Below are positions 52,277-60,989 of a stretch of DNA of 64,000 bases, one piece after another. The stretch comes from Nonomuraea thailandensis. Lineage in GTDB: Bacteria > Actinomycetota > Actinomycetes > Streptosporangiales > Streptosporangiaceae. The notes under the pieces are model-generated. The model was not told the DNA's origin and did no database searches. It saw nothing but the letters and a program-made list of their open reading frames with translations. The position numbers and the translations under genes were made by a program. The stretch lies in contig NZ_JAMZEB010000002.1 in the NCBI RefSeq assembly GCF_024172165.1, forward strand, positions 7,461,501 through 7,525,500, in the 5' to 3' direction. Each line of letters opens with the position of its first letter. Position 1 is the stretch's first letter.

Positions 52277-53007
52277 GCGGGCTCCCTTTCGACGTGTCGG
52301 AGAGAGCGTATTCCGTGTTCGAGGTGCCATTGCAGGTATGCGGCGACCAGGCCGCTGCACTCGCTGCGGTGGCGTGACTCGGAGGCGTCCGCGGTGGCCC
52401 AGTCGCCGCGCAGCAGCGCCGTCATGAGCCCGATCGTCTCGCCCGCGGGCACGGCCGAGCCGGACGGCTTGCACGCCCCGCACACCACGCCGCCGGCCAC
52501 GATGGCGAACGCCCTGATCGCCGGCGCCTGGCACTTCGCGCACGCCTCCAGCGCGGGGGCGTAGCCCGCCACGGCCAGGGAGCGCAGGAAGTAGGCGTCG
52601 AGGACCAGCCTGGCCTCGTGACCGCGGTCGGCCAGCGTGCGCAGCCCGCCCACCAGCAGCAGGAACTGCCGCAGCGCCGGCTCCTTCTCCCCGTGCGTGA
52701 GCCGGTCGGCGGTCTCCAGCATCGCGCTGCCCGCGGTGTAGCGGGGGTAGTCGGCGGCCAGCGCCTCTCCGTAGGGTCTGATCGTCTCCGCCTGGGTGAC
52801 GACGTCGAGCGTGCGGCCGGTGTGCAACTGCAGGTCGACGTGCGTGAACGGCTCCAGCCTGGCCCCGAAGCGCGACTTCGTGCGGCGGACGCCGCGCGCC
52901 ACCGCCCGGATCTTGCCCGTACGCTTGGCCAGGATGGTGACGATGCGGTCCGCCTCACCGAGTTTCTGGGTGCGCAGGACCACGCCTTCGTCACGGTAGA
53001 GACTCAC
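52273..53007 (-). CDS. recO: DNA repair protein RecO
   Basis: A 244-aa protein. The N-terminal OB fold begins MSLYRDEGVVLRTQKLGEADRIV (split at DEG), with TGKIRAVARGVRR. The C-terminal helical domain has a CxxC pair (EACAKCQAP) and a later VCGACKPSG, forming the zinc site. It anneals DNA and loads RecA in the RecFOR pathway. GTG start; TAAGAT (53014-53019) is 6 bases upstream, so the transcript may be leaderless. The recO-uppS order is typical for actinobacteria. Confidence 0.96.
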   Translation of the reverse strand: MSLYRDEGVVLRTQKLGEADRIVTILAKRTGKIRAVARGVRRTKSRFGARLEPFTHVDLQLHTGRTLDVVTQAETIRPYGEALAADYPRYTAGSAMLETADRLTHGEKEPALRQFLLLVGGLRTLADRGHEARLVLDAYFLRSLAVAGYAPALEACAKCQAPAIRAFAIVAGGVVCGACKPSGSAVPAGETIGLMTALLRGDWATADASESRHRSECSGLVAAYLQWHLEHGIRSLRHVEREPA

Positions 53008-53065
53008 TCGGACATCTTACGGCCGACCTGTATACCGGCGGACGGGACGTTACGGGCATGCTCTT

Positions 53066-53085
53066 GTGACGCGACTTTGCGTCAC
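53066..53085. promoter_or_regulatory. Dyad GTGACGC-N6-GCGTCAC
   Basis: A perfect 7-bp inverted repeat with spacer GACTTT lies between the divergent recO and CDP-alcohol phosphotransferase genes. A regulator site is likely; the factor is unknown. Confidence 0.45.
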
Positions 53086-53158
53086 TCTCACTAGACTTTG
53101 ACGTCTGTCCCCGCATTACCCGTTGTTCAACCCCCCGCTACCGCCTCGAAAGGGAGTC

Positions 53159-54700
53159 ATGACCCGCGTGGTCCTGCTGGGCGCCTCGCCCGGCCCCGAC
53201 ATCTCTCCGACCGGCCTGAGGCTGGCCGCGCTTTCCGGCAATCCCACTGTGTCCGAACGGCTGCGCAGCCAGCTCGCCTCCATGGATCCGCGCTTCGCCA
53301 CGATCCCGACGGACGACGTCGCGACCGCCCTGCGCGCCCTGGCCGACGTCGCCGAGCAAGCAACGGAGAGCCTGTTCATCATCCCTGAGAACTCTGTCGT
53401 CCACGACGAGCTGATCTACCAGATCACCAAGTCCAAGCGCGGTGCGCTGGCGCTCGTCGCGAAAGAGCCGCGGGTGGGGGTGACGGAGGACAACGGCCTG
53501 GAGGAGAACGGTCCCGAGGACAACGCCGTCGAGGACCGCATCCCCATCGACGAGGCCGACCCCGAGATCGGCATGAACCGCGTCGAGGGCCTGCCCGTGC
53601 GCGTCCGCATCGGCAAGTCGCGCGTGGTCTCGGTGGGCACCGCGAGCCACGCCGTGACCAGGCCCAACGCCGTGGTGCTCGGCCCGTTGCACATCAGCGC
53701 GCGCAACGCGCCGAGGCTCGCGGAGACCTGCCGCGAGCTCGCGGCCATGGCCGACCGGTTCGGCGCCGACGACGACCTCGTCCAGCTCATGGTGTTCGGC
53801 CTGGTGCGCAACGGCGTGTCGGTCGGCATCCGCGGCCGCCGCGACCTGTTCTACCGCCGGGTCACCACCCAGGAGGAGATCAACGAGGCCGGCGCCGAGA
53901 TGGCCGGGATGAACGAGGACCGCGCCCGGCTCAACAACGCCGTCAAGGGCGCCGACGGCTTCTTCACCACGTTCTTCGTCTCCACCTACTCGCGCTACAT
54001 CGCCCGCTGGGCCGCCCGCCGCGGGCTGACGCCCAACCAGGTGACGCTGATCTCGATCGTGCTCGGCGTGGCCGCGGCCGCCTGCTTCGCCACCGGCGAG
54101 CGGCCCTGGATGGTGCTGGGCGGCGTGCTGATCTACTTCGCCTTCGTCTTCGACTGCGTGGACGGGCAGGTCGCCCGTTACGCCCGCAAGTTCGGCGTGC
54201 TGGGGGCATGGCTGGACGCGACGTTCGACCGGTTCAAGGAGTACGTCGTCTTCGCGGGCCTGGCCGTCGGCTGGGTGGTCTCCGGCAACGGCGACGAGAT
54301 CTGGATCCTGGCGCTGGCCGCGCTCGGCCTGCAGTCCGTACGCCACCTGCTCGACTTCTCCTTCGGCGTCGCCAACCGCCGCAAACCCCCCGCCCCGCTG
54401 CCCACCACCCCGCTGGACGCCCCCGACGACCGCGACCTGCGCCAGAAGCTGACCGCCCGCAAGGCGGAGCGCAGCCAGGGCCTGCGCGGCGTGCTGAAGA
54501 TGTGGACGAAGGCCGGAAAGTACCGTGCGGTCCACTGGGCGCGTAAGATGATCGTCTTCCCCATCGGCGAGCGTTTCGCGGCCATCGCGATCACCGCCGC
54601 CCTCTTCGACGCCCGGATCACCTTCATCACCCTCGTGATCTGGGGCTCCGTCGCCGCCGCCTACACCCTCACCGGACGCCTCATGAGGTCGCTCGTATGA
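53159..54700 (+). CDS. CDP-alcohol phosphatidyltransferase family protein with N-terminal domain
   Basis: A 513-aa protein. The N-terminal half (aa 1-270) looks like a cytoplasmic alpha/beta domain beginning MTRVVLLGASPG, similar in feel to a nucleotidyltransferase-type fold but without a motif I can name. From about aa 275 the membrane part begins. The complete CDP-alcohol phosphotransferase motif DCVDGQVARYARKFG, then GAWLDATFD (D-x2-D-G-x2-A-R-x8-G-x3-D-x3-D) starts at aa 332. It transfers a phospho-alcohol from CDP to an acceptor, as in inositol-phospholipid synthesis. AGGGAG precedes the ATG at 53159. Coupled to the next gene (ATGA). Confidence 0.88.
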   Translation: MTRVVLLGASPGPDISPTGLRLAALSGNPTVSERLRSQLASMDPRFATIPTDDVATALRALADVAEQATESLFIIPENSVVHDELIYQITKSKRGALALVAKEPRVGVTEDNGLEENGPEDNAVEDRIPIDEADPEIGMNRVEGLPVRVRIGKSRVVSVGTASHAVTRPNAVVLGPLHISARNAPRLAETCRELAAMADRFGADDDLVQLMVFGLVRNGVSVGIRGRRDLFYRRVTTQEEINEAGAEMAGMNEDRARLNNAVKGADGFFTTFFVSTYSRYIARWAARRGLTPNQVTLISIVLGVAAAACFATGERPWMVLGGVLIYFAFVFDCVDGQVARYARKFGVLGAWLDATFDRFKEYVVFAGLAVGWVVSGNGDEIWILALAALGLQSVRHLLDFSFGVANRRKPPAPLPTTPLDAPDDRDLRQKLTARKAERSQGLRGVLKMWTKAGKYRAVHWARKMIVFPIGERFAAIAITAALFDARITFITLVIWGSVAAAYTLTGRLMRSLV

Positions 54701-55419
54701 TCACCCAGCCGCAGGCCATGGCCACCCCCACGCCGGACCCCGACGAGGAGCGCCGCCGCATCCAGACCGCCCGCCTCGTCGCCTACCGCGACGACGGCCC
54801 GCTCGGCCACGCCCTGTCCGGCAGGATCGGCGCCGGCCTGCCCCCCGTGCCCGCCACGCTCGTGGCCCTGCTCGCCGTGGTCGGTGTCACGGTCGCGGGG
54901 CTGCTCGACTCCGGCGGCCCCATCCTCCTCCTGCCCGTGGCGATCGTGCTGCTGCTGGTGCTGCCCACGACGCCGCGCGACCACCTGGGCCGCTTCGACT
55001 GGCTCACCCCGCCGCTGCTGCGCGCGGCCGAGTTCTTCACCATCATCGCGATCGGCCTGGCGGCCGAGGCGCCGAAGTGGCTGCTGTTCGTGCTGGTGTA
55101 CGTCGTCGGCTACCACACCTACGACACCGTCTACCGCACGCGGCAGAGCATCTGGCCGCCCGCCTGGGTGTTCCGGGCCGGGCTCGGCTGGGAGCTGCGG
55201 CTGCTGGTCATCGGCGTCGGCGCGGCGCTCGGCGTGCTGACGCCGGTGCTGGCGGTGCTGACGGCGTACCTGTTCGTGCTGTTCGCGGTGGAGAGCGTGA
55301 CGAGCTGGGTGCGCCTGGACAAGGCTTCCGCCCAGGCGGGCGCCGACGCCGAGCAGGACCTGGAAGCCTCCCCCGAGGACGCCCTGGAGCAGGCGACGGG
55401 AGAGGCGGAGAAGGGCTGA
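54697..55419 (+). CDS. Membrane protein, DUF5941-like
   Basis: A 240-aa protein with five to six helices (for example LVALLAVVGVTVAGLLDSGG; ILLLPVAIVLLLVLPT; FTIIAIGLAAEAPKWLLFVL; WELRLLVIGVGAALGVL) and an acidic C-terminal tail. The segment HTYDTVYRTRQSIWPPAW resembles the DUF5941 domain found beside or fused with CDP-alcohol phosphotransferases. The family label is tentative. Probably works with the upstream enzyme; the start overlaps its stop by 4 bp. Confidence 0.7.
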   Translation: MITQPQAMATPTPDPDEERRRIQTARLVAYRDDGPLGHALSGRIGAGLPPVPATLVALLAVVGVTVAGLLDSGGPILLLPVAIVLLLVLPTTPRDHLGRFDWLTPPLLRAAEFFTIIAIGLAAEAPKWLLFVLVYVVGYHTYDTVYRTRQSIWPPAWVFRAGLGWELRLLVIGVGAALGVLTPVLAVLTAYLFVLFAVESVTSWVRLDKASAQAGADAEQDLEASPEDALEQATGEAEKG

Positions 55420-55436
55420 GTTCTCCCTCTCCCCGT

Positions 55437-55471
55437 ACGGCGCCGCACATCCGTGCGGCGCCGTGTTTTTT
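55437..55471 (+). terminator. Intrinsic terminator after the DUF5941-like gene
   Basis: ACGGCGCCGCAC (55437-55448) and GTGCGGCGCCGT (55453-55464) form a perfect 12-bp stem with loop ATCC, followed by GTTTTTT. A clear rho-independent terminator. Confidence 0.92.
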
Positions 55472-55487
55472 CGCCGGAACCCGGTTC

Positions 55488-55499
55488 GAGAGCGCTCTC
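55488..55499. promoter_or_regulatory. LacI-type operator 1 (GAGAGCGCTCTC)
   Basis: A perfect 12-bp palindrome with the central CG step of LacI-family operators (compare TGGGAGCGCTCCCA for CebR). It stands upstream of the GH16 promoter. Confidence 0.7.
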
Positions 55500-55519
55500 C
55501 AGCACGCTTGTAACCTTCC

Positions 55520-55548
55520 TTGACAGGCGGTAAACGCTGTGCTCAGAT
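55520..55548 (+). promoter_or_regulatory. GH16 gene promoter
   Basis: TTGACA (55520-55525) and TCAGAT (55543-55548) with 17 bp between them. It lies between two LacI-type operators. Confidence 0.65.
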
Positions 55549-55551
55549 CGT

Positions 55552-55567
55552 GAGAGAGCGCTCTCTC
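55552..55567. promoter_or_regulatory. LacI-type operator 2 (16-bp palindrome)
   Basis: GAGAGAGCGCTCTCTC is a perfect 16-bp palindrome immediately after the -10, where it would cover the transcription start. It is 66 bp centre to centre from operator 1, permitting looping. Confidence 0.75.
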
Positions 55568-55596
55568 CAGCGCTCAGGCACCCCCGGGAGAGAGTC

Positions 55597-56988
55597 ATGA
55601 CAACAGCGATCCGGCACCGGCGCCGCCTGGCGGCCGTGGCCGCGGCACTAGTCGCGCTCAGCGGCCTGCTCGTCAACCTGGCCGTCAGCGCCTCGGCCAG
55701 CGTCCCGCCCACTCCTTCGGGCTGGTCCCTCGTCTGGTCCGACGACTTCAACGGCTCCGCCAACACCCTGCCCTCGTCGAGCAACTGGATCATCGACACC
55801 GGCCACTCGTACCCCGGCGGCCCGGCCAACTGGGGCACCGGCGAGGTCCAGAACTACACCTCCAGCACCGCCAACCTGAGCCTCGACGGCTCCGGCAACC
55901 TGCGCATCACGCCGCTGCGCAGCTCGTCCGGCGAGTGGACCTCGGCGCGCATCGAGACCAGGCGCGCCGACTTCAAGCCCGCCGACGGGCGCATCCTGCG
56001 CATCGAGAGCCGCCTGCAGATGCCGAACGTGACCGGCAACGCCGCGCTCGGCTACTGGCCGGCGTTCTGGGCGCTCGGGGCGCCCTACCGGGGCAACTAC
56101 TGGAACTGGCCGGCGATCGGCGAGTTCGACATCATGGAGAACGTCAACGGCATCAACTCCGTCTGGGGCGTGCTGCACTGCGGCGTCAACCCGGGCGGCC
56201 CCTGCAACGAGACCACCGGCCTCGGCGCCAGCCGCGCCTGCCCCGGCTCGACCTGCCAGTCGGCCTACCACACCTACCGCTTCGAGTGGGACCGCAGCGT
56301 CAGCCCCAACCAGCTGCGCTGGTACGTGGACGGGCAGCAGTTCCACGGCGTCAACCAGTCGCAGTTCGACGCCACGACCTGGAACAACATGACCGGGCAC
56401 GCAGGCTACTTCCTGCTGCTCAACGTGGCCATGGGCGGCGCCTTCCCGAACGCCCTGGCCGGCCAGACGCCGACCGCGGCCACCGTTCCCGGACGGCCGA
56501 TGATGGTCGACTACGTGGCCGTCTGGCAGAGTGGCACCGGCACCACGCCGCCCCCCACCGACCCGCCGGGCGGCGTCGACGCCCGCTCCACCATCCAGGC
56601 CGAGCGCTACCAGGGCCAGTCGGGCACCATCGTCGAGACCACCACCGACTCGGGCGGCGGCCAGAACGTCGGAGCGATCACCAACGGCGACTGGCTGCGC
56701 TACGACGGGGTCGACTTCGGCTCCACGCCCGCCACGCAGTTCAGGGCCAGAGTGGCCTCCGGCGCGGCGGCCGGGGTGAGCGGGCTGGTGCAGGTCCGCC
56801 TCGACAGCCCGACGGCCCCGCCGATCGGCGACTTCGCCCTGGCGAGCACGGGCGGCTGGCAGAGCTGGCGCACGATCCCGGCGAACGTCTCCGGGGTGAC
56901 GGGCACGCACACGGTGTACCTGACCTTCTCCTCGGGGCAGCCGGCCGACTTCGTCAACGTCAACTGGTTCACCTTCTCCACCTCCTGA
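55597..56988 (+). CDS. Secreted GH16 beta-glucanase with C-terminal CBM6
   Basis: A 463-aa secreted enzyme. The signal peptide is at aa 1-35 (RHRRRLAAVAAALVALSGLL, cleavage near ASAS). The GH16 domain (about aa 40-310) has WSDDFNGS, and catalytic GEFDIMENVN (E-x-D-x-x-E). A Thr/Pro linker (TGTTPPPTDPPGG) joins a CBM6 domain (aa 330-463: IQAERYQGQSGTIVETTTDSGGG split, and ITNGDWLRYDGVDFG). It cuts beta-1,3-glucans outside the cell. The LacI-type operators upstream, and the GH1-LacI gene nearby, suggest induction by oligosaccharides. Confidence 0.94.
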   Translation: MTTAIRHRRRLAAVAAALVALSGLLVNLAVSASASVPPTPSGWSLVWSDDFNGSANTLPSSSNWIIDTGHSYPGGPANWGTGEVQNYTSSTANLSLDGSGNLRITPLRSSSGEWTSARIETRRADFKPADGRILRIESRLQMPNVTGNAALGYWPAFWALGAPYRGNYWNWPAIGEFDIMENVNGINSVWGVLHCGVNPGGPCNETTGLGASRACPGSTCQSAYHTYRFEWDRSVSPNQLRWYVDGQQFHGVNQSQFDATTWNNMTGHAGYFLLLNVAMGGAFPNALAGQTPTAATVPGRPMMVDYVAVWQSGTGTTPPPTDPPGGVDARSTIQAERYQGQSGTIVETTTDSGGGQNVGAITNGDWLRYDGVDFGSTPATQFRARVASGAAAGVSGLVQVRLDSPTAPPIGDFALASTGGWQSWRTIPANVSGVTGTHTVYLTFSSGQPADFVNVNWFTFSTS

Positions 56989-57066
56989 TCAGCCTGATCA
57001 GCTTGATCAGCGGCACGCCCGGGCGCGGAACCCCTCGCCCGGGCGTTTCGGGGGAACAATGGTGCG

Positions 57067-58011
57067 ATGAGCGAATTGCCGGTGATCGACATCGCCCCGC
57101 TCCTCACCGCGGGCCAGGGAAGGCGGGCCGTCGCCGACGCGATCGGCGCCGCCTGCCGGGAGCACGGCTTCTTCTACGTCTCGGGCCACGGCGTGCCGCC
57201 GGCGCTCGTCGACCGGCTCGACGCGGCGAGCAGGCGCTTCTTCGCGCTGCCCGAGCCCGTCAAGAACGAGATCGCGATGGCGCGGGGCGGGCGGGCCTGG
57301 CGCGGGTTCTTCCCCGTGGGCGGCGAGCTGACCTCGGGGCGGCCCGACCTGAAGGAGGGCGTCTACTTCGGGGCCGAGGAGCCGCCGGGCGCCGTGCCGC
57401 TGCACGGGCCGAACCTGTTCCCGGCCCAGGTGCCCGAGCTGCGCGAGGCGGTGCTGGAGTACCTGCGCGCGATGACGGGCGTCGGGCAGGCCGTGATGGG
57501 CGGCATCGCGCTGAGCCTGGGGCTGGCGGAGGACTACTTCCGCACGGGCTACACGGCCAACCCCACCATCCTCTTCCGGATATTTCACTATCCGCCCGGG
57601 CCTGCCGACGACCCCGACACCTGGGGCGTCGGCGAGCACACCGACTACGGGCTGCTGACCCTGCTCCTCCAGGACGACAACGGCGGCCTCCAGGTCCGTA
57701 CGGGCACGGGCTGGATCGAGGCGCCCCCGGTGCCGGGCACGTTCGTGTGCAACATCGGCGACATGCTCGACAAGCTCACCGGCGGCCGGTACCGCTCCAC
57801 CCCGCACCGCGTACGCAACCGCAGCGGCAACGAGCGCCTCAGCTACCCGTTCTTCTTCGACCCCGGCTGGGACAGCGAGGTCCCGCCCCTCCCCTACGCC
57901 CCCGGGCGCCGCTGGGACGGCCAGGTGGACTTCACCGGCACCTACGGCGAGTACCTGCTCTCCAAGGTCTCCAAGGTCTTCCCGCACCTGTTCGAGCAGC
58001 AGCAGCTCTAG
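57067..58011 (+). CDS. 2-oxoglutarate/Fe(II)-dependent oxygenase (isopenicillin N synthase-like)
   Basis: A 314-aa oxygenase. N-terminal DIOX_N part has VIDIAPLL and HGFFYVSGHGVP. The double-stranded beta-helix has the iron ligands in GEHTDYG (H-x-D) and STPHRVRN (distal His), and RLSYPFFF supplies the Arg-x-Ser that binds 2-oxoglutarate. The C-terminus ends KVFPHLFEQQQL. Substrate unknown. It stands alone between glucan genes; its stop overlaps the convergent fusion gene by 4 bp. Confidence 0.93.
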   Translation: MSELPVIDIAPLLTAGQGRRAVADAIGAACREHGFFYVSGHGVPPALVDRLDAASRRFFALPEPVKNEIAMARGGRAWRGFFPVGGELTSGRPDLKEGVYFGAEEPPGAVPLHGPNLFPAQVPELREAVLEYLRAMTGVGQAVMGGIALSLGLAEDYFRTGYTANPTILFRIFHYPPGPADDPDTWGVGEHTDYGLLTLLLQDDNGGLQVRTGTGWIEAPPVPGTFVCNIGDMLDKLTGGRYRSTPHRVRNRSGNERLSYPFFFDPGWDSEVPPLPYAPGRRWDGQVDFTGTYGEYLLSKVSKVFPHLFEQQQL

Positions 58012-60359
58012 GTCGAGTCGCGCACGACGAGCCGGGTGGGCAGCACCACGGACGTCGTGTGGCGGCCCTCCAGGCGGGACAGCAGCAGCCGGGCCAGCGC
58101 CAGCGCCTGCTCGGCGACGGGGACCCGCACGGTGGTGAGCGCCGGGGTGGTGGCCGAGGCGGCGTCCACGTCGTCGAAGCCGACGATCGCCAGGTCCTCG
58201 GGCACCCGCCGGCCGAGCTCGCGGGCCGCCTCCAGGGCGCCGATGGCGAGCTGGTCGGTGGCGGCGAAGACGGCGTCGAGCGACGGCGTGTCCGTCAGGA
58301 GCCGATGAGCGGCGGCGGCGCCCGCGGCGCGGGTGAGGTCGTCGGCGGGCGCGAGGTGCGGCGTCAGGCCCGCCCGCTGGAGCGCCGCCCGGTGGCCGGC
58401 CAGCCGGTCCTGGACGGTGACCAGGTCCATGGGGCCGCACACCATGCCGATGCGGCGCCGCCCGCGGGCGAGCAGGTGCTCGGTGGCCGCCGCGGCGCCG
58501 CCCGTGTTGTCCACGTCCACGTACGGCACCAGCGACGCGATCGGCGGCTTGCCCAGCAGCACGAGCGGCACCTCCGTGCGGGACAGGCGCTCGGCCAGCG
58601 TGTCGCCCCGGTCGGGCGGCAGCAGCACGACCCCGTCGGCCAGCCGGGCCTCGACGTGCGCGGCGATGCGCCGGTGGCTCTCGGCCGTGTCGGCGAGCAT
58701 GAGCGTGATCTGCTTGCCTGCGCCCTCCAGCAGGCTCGTCACGTACTGGACGACGGCGGAGGTGAGCGCGTCGCCGCCCTGCCGGGGGACGGACAGGACC
58801 AGGGCGACCGCGTTGGTGCGGCGGGTGACGAGGCTGCGCGCGGCCAGGTTGGGCACGTAGCCGAGCTCCTTGACGGCCCGCATGACCGCGGCCCTGACCT
58901 CGGGGCTCACGGACGACTCGCCGTTGACGACCCGGGAGACCGTCGCCCTGGAGACGCCCGCGCGGGCGGCCACCGTCTCCAGCGTCGGCCTGCGGGTCCG
59001 CGTCTCGGCCAGCCCGTTGCGCCGGATGACGTCGCGGTACCACAGCGCGCTGTCCTTCATCCGCCGCCGCTGGGTGGCGAAGTCCACGTGCACGAGGCCG
59101 AACTTGCGCTGGTAGCCGTCGGACCATTCGAGATTGTCGAGCAACGTCCAGACGAGATATCCGCGCACCGGGGCGCCGTCGTCGATGGCCGCGCGCAGGG
59201 CGCGCAGGTGCTCCTCGATGAAACTGATCCGGTCGACGTCGTGAATGCCGTCGCCGGTCACCACGTCCACGAAGTCGGCGCCGTTCTCGGTGACCATCAG
59301 ATCGAGGCCGGGATAGTCCCGGGAAATGCGCCCGAGGAGCAGGGCGAGGCAATTCGGCACGATCGGCCAGCCCATGGCGGTGACCGCCGTCGGAATGGTG
59401 CAGAAGAGGATGCCCTCGCTGCCGGGATACGCCGGGTCGGCGGGCTCGCTGGGCTGCGCCTGGACGACCAGCGGGGTGTAGTAGTTGACGCCGAGCAGAT
59501 CGACGGGCTGGGCGATGGTCTCCAGATCGCCGTCGTGGACGTGATCGAGCCCGGCGTGGCGCTCGATGACGGGCAGCAGCTCGGCCGGGTACGCGCCGCG
59601 CAGCGCCGGCTCCAGGAACTGCCGGTTGGCCAGCGCGTCGATCCTGGCCACGGCCGCGGTGTCCTCCTCCGACAGCTCCCTGCCGAAGTCGCTCACCTGC
59701 GCGGGCGTCATGACGGGCGAGATGTTGAGCACGATGCCGACCTTCGCGGCCCCGCCCGCGCGCAGCGCCTGGGCGGCCAGGCCGTGGCCGAGCAGCATGT
59801 GGTGGGCGCTGCGGAAGGCGTCGGCGGCCGACTTGCGGCCGGGCGCGTGGACGCCGGAGCCGTAGCCGAGGAACGCCGCCACCCACGGCTCGTTCAGCGT
59901 GAACCAGGTGTCCACCCGGTCGCCGAGCCGCTCGTGCACGGCGGCGGCGTACTCGGCGAAACGCGCGGCGGTGTCGCGGGACGGCCAGCCGCCGTCGTCC
60001 TCCAGCGCCTGCGGCAGGTCCCAGTGATAGAGCGTGGCATAGGGGGTGATGCCCGCGCCGGCCACCTCGTCGAGCAGCCGGTCGTAGAAGTCGAGGCCGG
60101 CCGCGTTGGGCTTGCCCCGCCCCTCGGGAAAGATCCGCGCCCAGCTCACCGAGAACCGGTAGGCGGCCATTCCCAGCTCTTTCATCAGCCGCACGTCTTC
60201 GGGATACCGGTGGTAATGGTCGCACGCCTCCGCGCGGTCGGCGGAAAAGGTGTCCCAGATGGACGGGAGACGACCGTCGGCGGTCGTGGCCCCCTCGATC
60301 TGGAAAGCCGACGTCGAAACTCCCCACACGAAACCCTCGGGGAAGCTCGTGATGCTCAT
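58008..60359 (-). CDS. Fusion: GH1 beta-glucosidase + LacI-family repressor
   Basis: One open frame of 783 aa. Aa 1-450 are a complete GH1 beta-glucosidase: FPEGFVWGVSTSAFQIEGA, acid/base Glu in WFTLNEPWVA, nucleophile in MVTENGADF, and the C-terminal end WTLLDNLEWSDGYQRKFGLV plus ALWYRDVIRRNGL. From aa 451 a complete LacI repressor follows at once: AETRTRRPTLETVAARAG, SRATVSRVVNGES and the whole effector-binding domain to VVLPTRLVVRDST. No stop and no ATG, GTG or TTG usable as a LacI start lies at the junction (59010-59012 is CTG). In related genomes the two are normally separate neighbours. It would be a glucosidase able to bind DNA, or a CTG-started repressor. Confidence 0.88.
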   Translation of the reverse strand: MSITSFPEGFVWGVSTSAFQIEGATTADGRLPSIWDTFSADRAEACDHYHRYPEDVRLMKELGMAAYRFSVSWARIFPEGRGKPNAAGLDFYDRLLDEVAGAGITPYATLYHWDLPQALEDDGGWPSRDTAARFAEYAAAVHERLGDRVDTWFTLNEPWVAAFLGYGSGVHAPGRKSAADAFRSAHHMLLGHGLAAQALRAGGAAKVGIVLNISPVMTPAQVSDFGRELSEEDTAAVARIDALANRQFLEPALRGAYPAELLPVIERHAGLDHVHDGDLETIAQPVDLLGVNYYTPLVVQAQPSEPADPAYPGSEGILFCTIPTAVTAMGWPIVPNCLALLLGRISRDYPGLDLMVTENGADFVDVVTGDGIHDVDRISFIEEHLRALRAAIDDGAPVRGYLVWTLLDNLEWSDGYQRKFGLVHVDFATQRRRMKDSALWYRDVIRRNGLAETRTRRPTLETVAARAGVSRATVSRVVNGESSVSPEVRAAVMRAVKELGYVPNLAARSLVTRRTNAVALVLSVPRQGGDALTSAVVQYVTSLLEGAGKQITLMLADTAESHRRIAAHVEARLADGVVLLPPDRGDTLAERLSRTEVPLVLLGKPPIASLVPYVDVDNTGGAAAATEHLLARGRRRIGMVCGPMDLVTVQDRLAGHRAALQRAGLTPHLAPADDLTRAAGAAAAHRLLTDTPSLDAVFAATDQLAIGALEAARELGRRVPEDLAIVGFDDVDAASATTPALTTVRVPVAEQALALARLLLSRLEGRHTTSVVLPTRLVVRDST

Positions 60360-60439
60360 GCTGGCGAATGCCTTTCGGTAACTGCTGTCCGGCCCAGTCT
60401 CCCGCGCGCCGCTCGTCGCGCGCCAGACTGGCCAGGCGG

Positions 60440-60445
60440 TATACA
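60440..60445 (+). promoter_or_regulatory. -10 element TATACA before the lrp gene
   Basis: A consensus-like -10 six bases before the GTG start, with no ribosome site between, suggests a leaderless transcript. No clear -35. Confidence 0.4.
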
Positions 60446-60451
60446 GAGCCC

Positions 60452-60937
60452 GTGGAACTGGACCAGCTCGATCGTGACATCATCGCCGCCCTCGTCGACG
60501 ACGCCCGCCAGACCTACGCCGACATCGGGCACCAGGTGGGGCTGAGCGCGTCGGCGGTGAAGCGGCGGGTGGACCGGCTCCGCGAGACGGGGGCGATCAC
60601 GGGGTTCAGCGCGCGGGTGTCGCCGCAGGCGCTCGGCTGGACGACCGAGGCCTACGTCGAGCTGTTCTGCCAGGGCAAGACCAAGCCGTCGGACATCGCG
60701 CTGGCCGTGACCAGGTTCCCCGAAGTGGTGGCGGCGGCCACGATCACGGGCGAGGCGGACGCGCTGCTGCACATCAGGGCGACGGACGTGCGGCACGTGG
60801 AGCGGGTGATCGAGCGCATCGCGGCGATGGCGTTCGTGGTGCGGACCAAGAGCTCCATCGTGCTGTCGAGGCTGGTGGACACACCTCCGGGCGCCGCCGT
60901 GCCGGAGGCGCGCAACACATCCGCCACCCCGAGCTGA
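60452..60937 (+). CDS. Lrp/AsnC-family regulator
   Basis: A 161-aa regulator starting at GTG (VELDQLDRDIIAALVDDARQ). The helix-turn-helix is in YADIGHQVGLSASAVKRRVDRLRETGAITGF, and the RAM ligand domain follows (about aa 65-145) with VAAATITGEADALLHIRA. The longer open frame upstream lacks coding character. It precedes ddaH and rocD, so it probably controls arginine/ornithine catabolism in response to an amino acid. Confidence 0.92.
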   Translation: MELDQLDRDIIAALVDDARQTYADIGHQVGLSASAVKRRVDRLRETGAITGFSARVSPQALGWTTEAYVELFCQGKTKPSDIALAVTRFPEVVAAATITGEADALLHIRATDVRHVERVIERIAAMAFVVRTKSSIVLSRLVDTPPGAAVPEARNTSATPS

Positions 60938-60989
60938 AAGACGCAACAGACCCGCGCGAACACGCAATGTCAACCCCTGGCCTGCGCAA
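60911..60989. promoter_or_regulatory. Helically phased CGCAA repeats before ddaH
   Basis: CGCAA occurs at 60911, 60942, 60963 and 60985, with spacings of 31, 21 and 22 bp, that is close to multiples of one DNA turn. Such phasing fits wrapping by an Lrp octamer. TAGGCT (61001-61006) just downstream could be the -10 of ddaH. Confidence 0.45.

Noticed and set aside
55935..60545. A 1536-aa plus-strand open frame
   Set aside because: It crosses three unrelated genes and has no recognisable domain. It is a by-product of high GC on the opposite phase.
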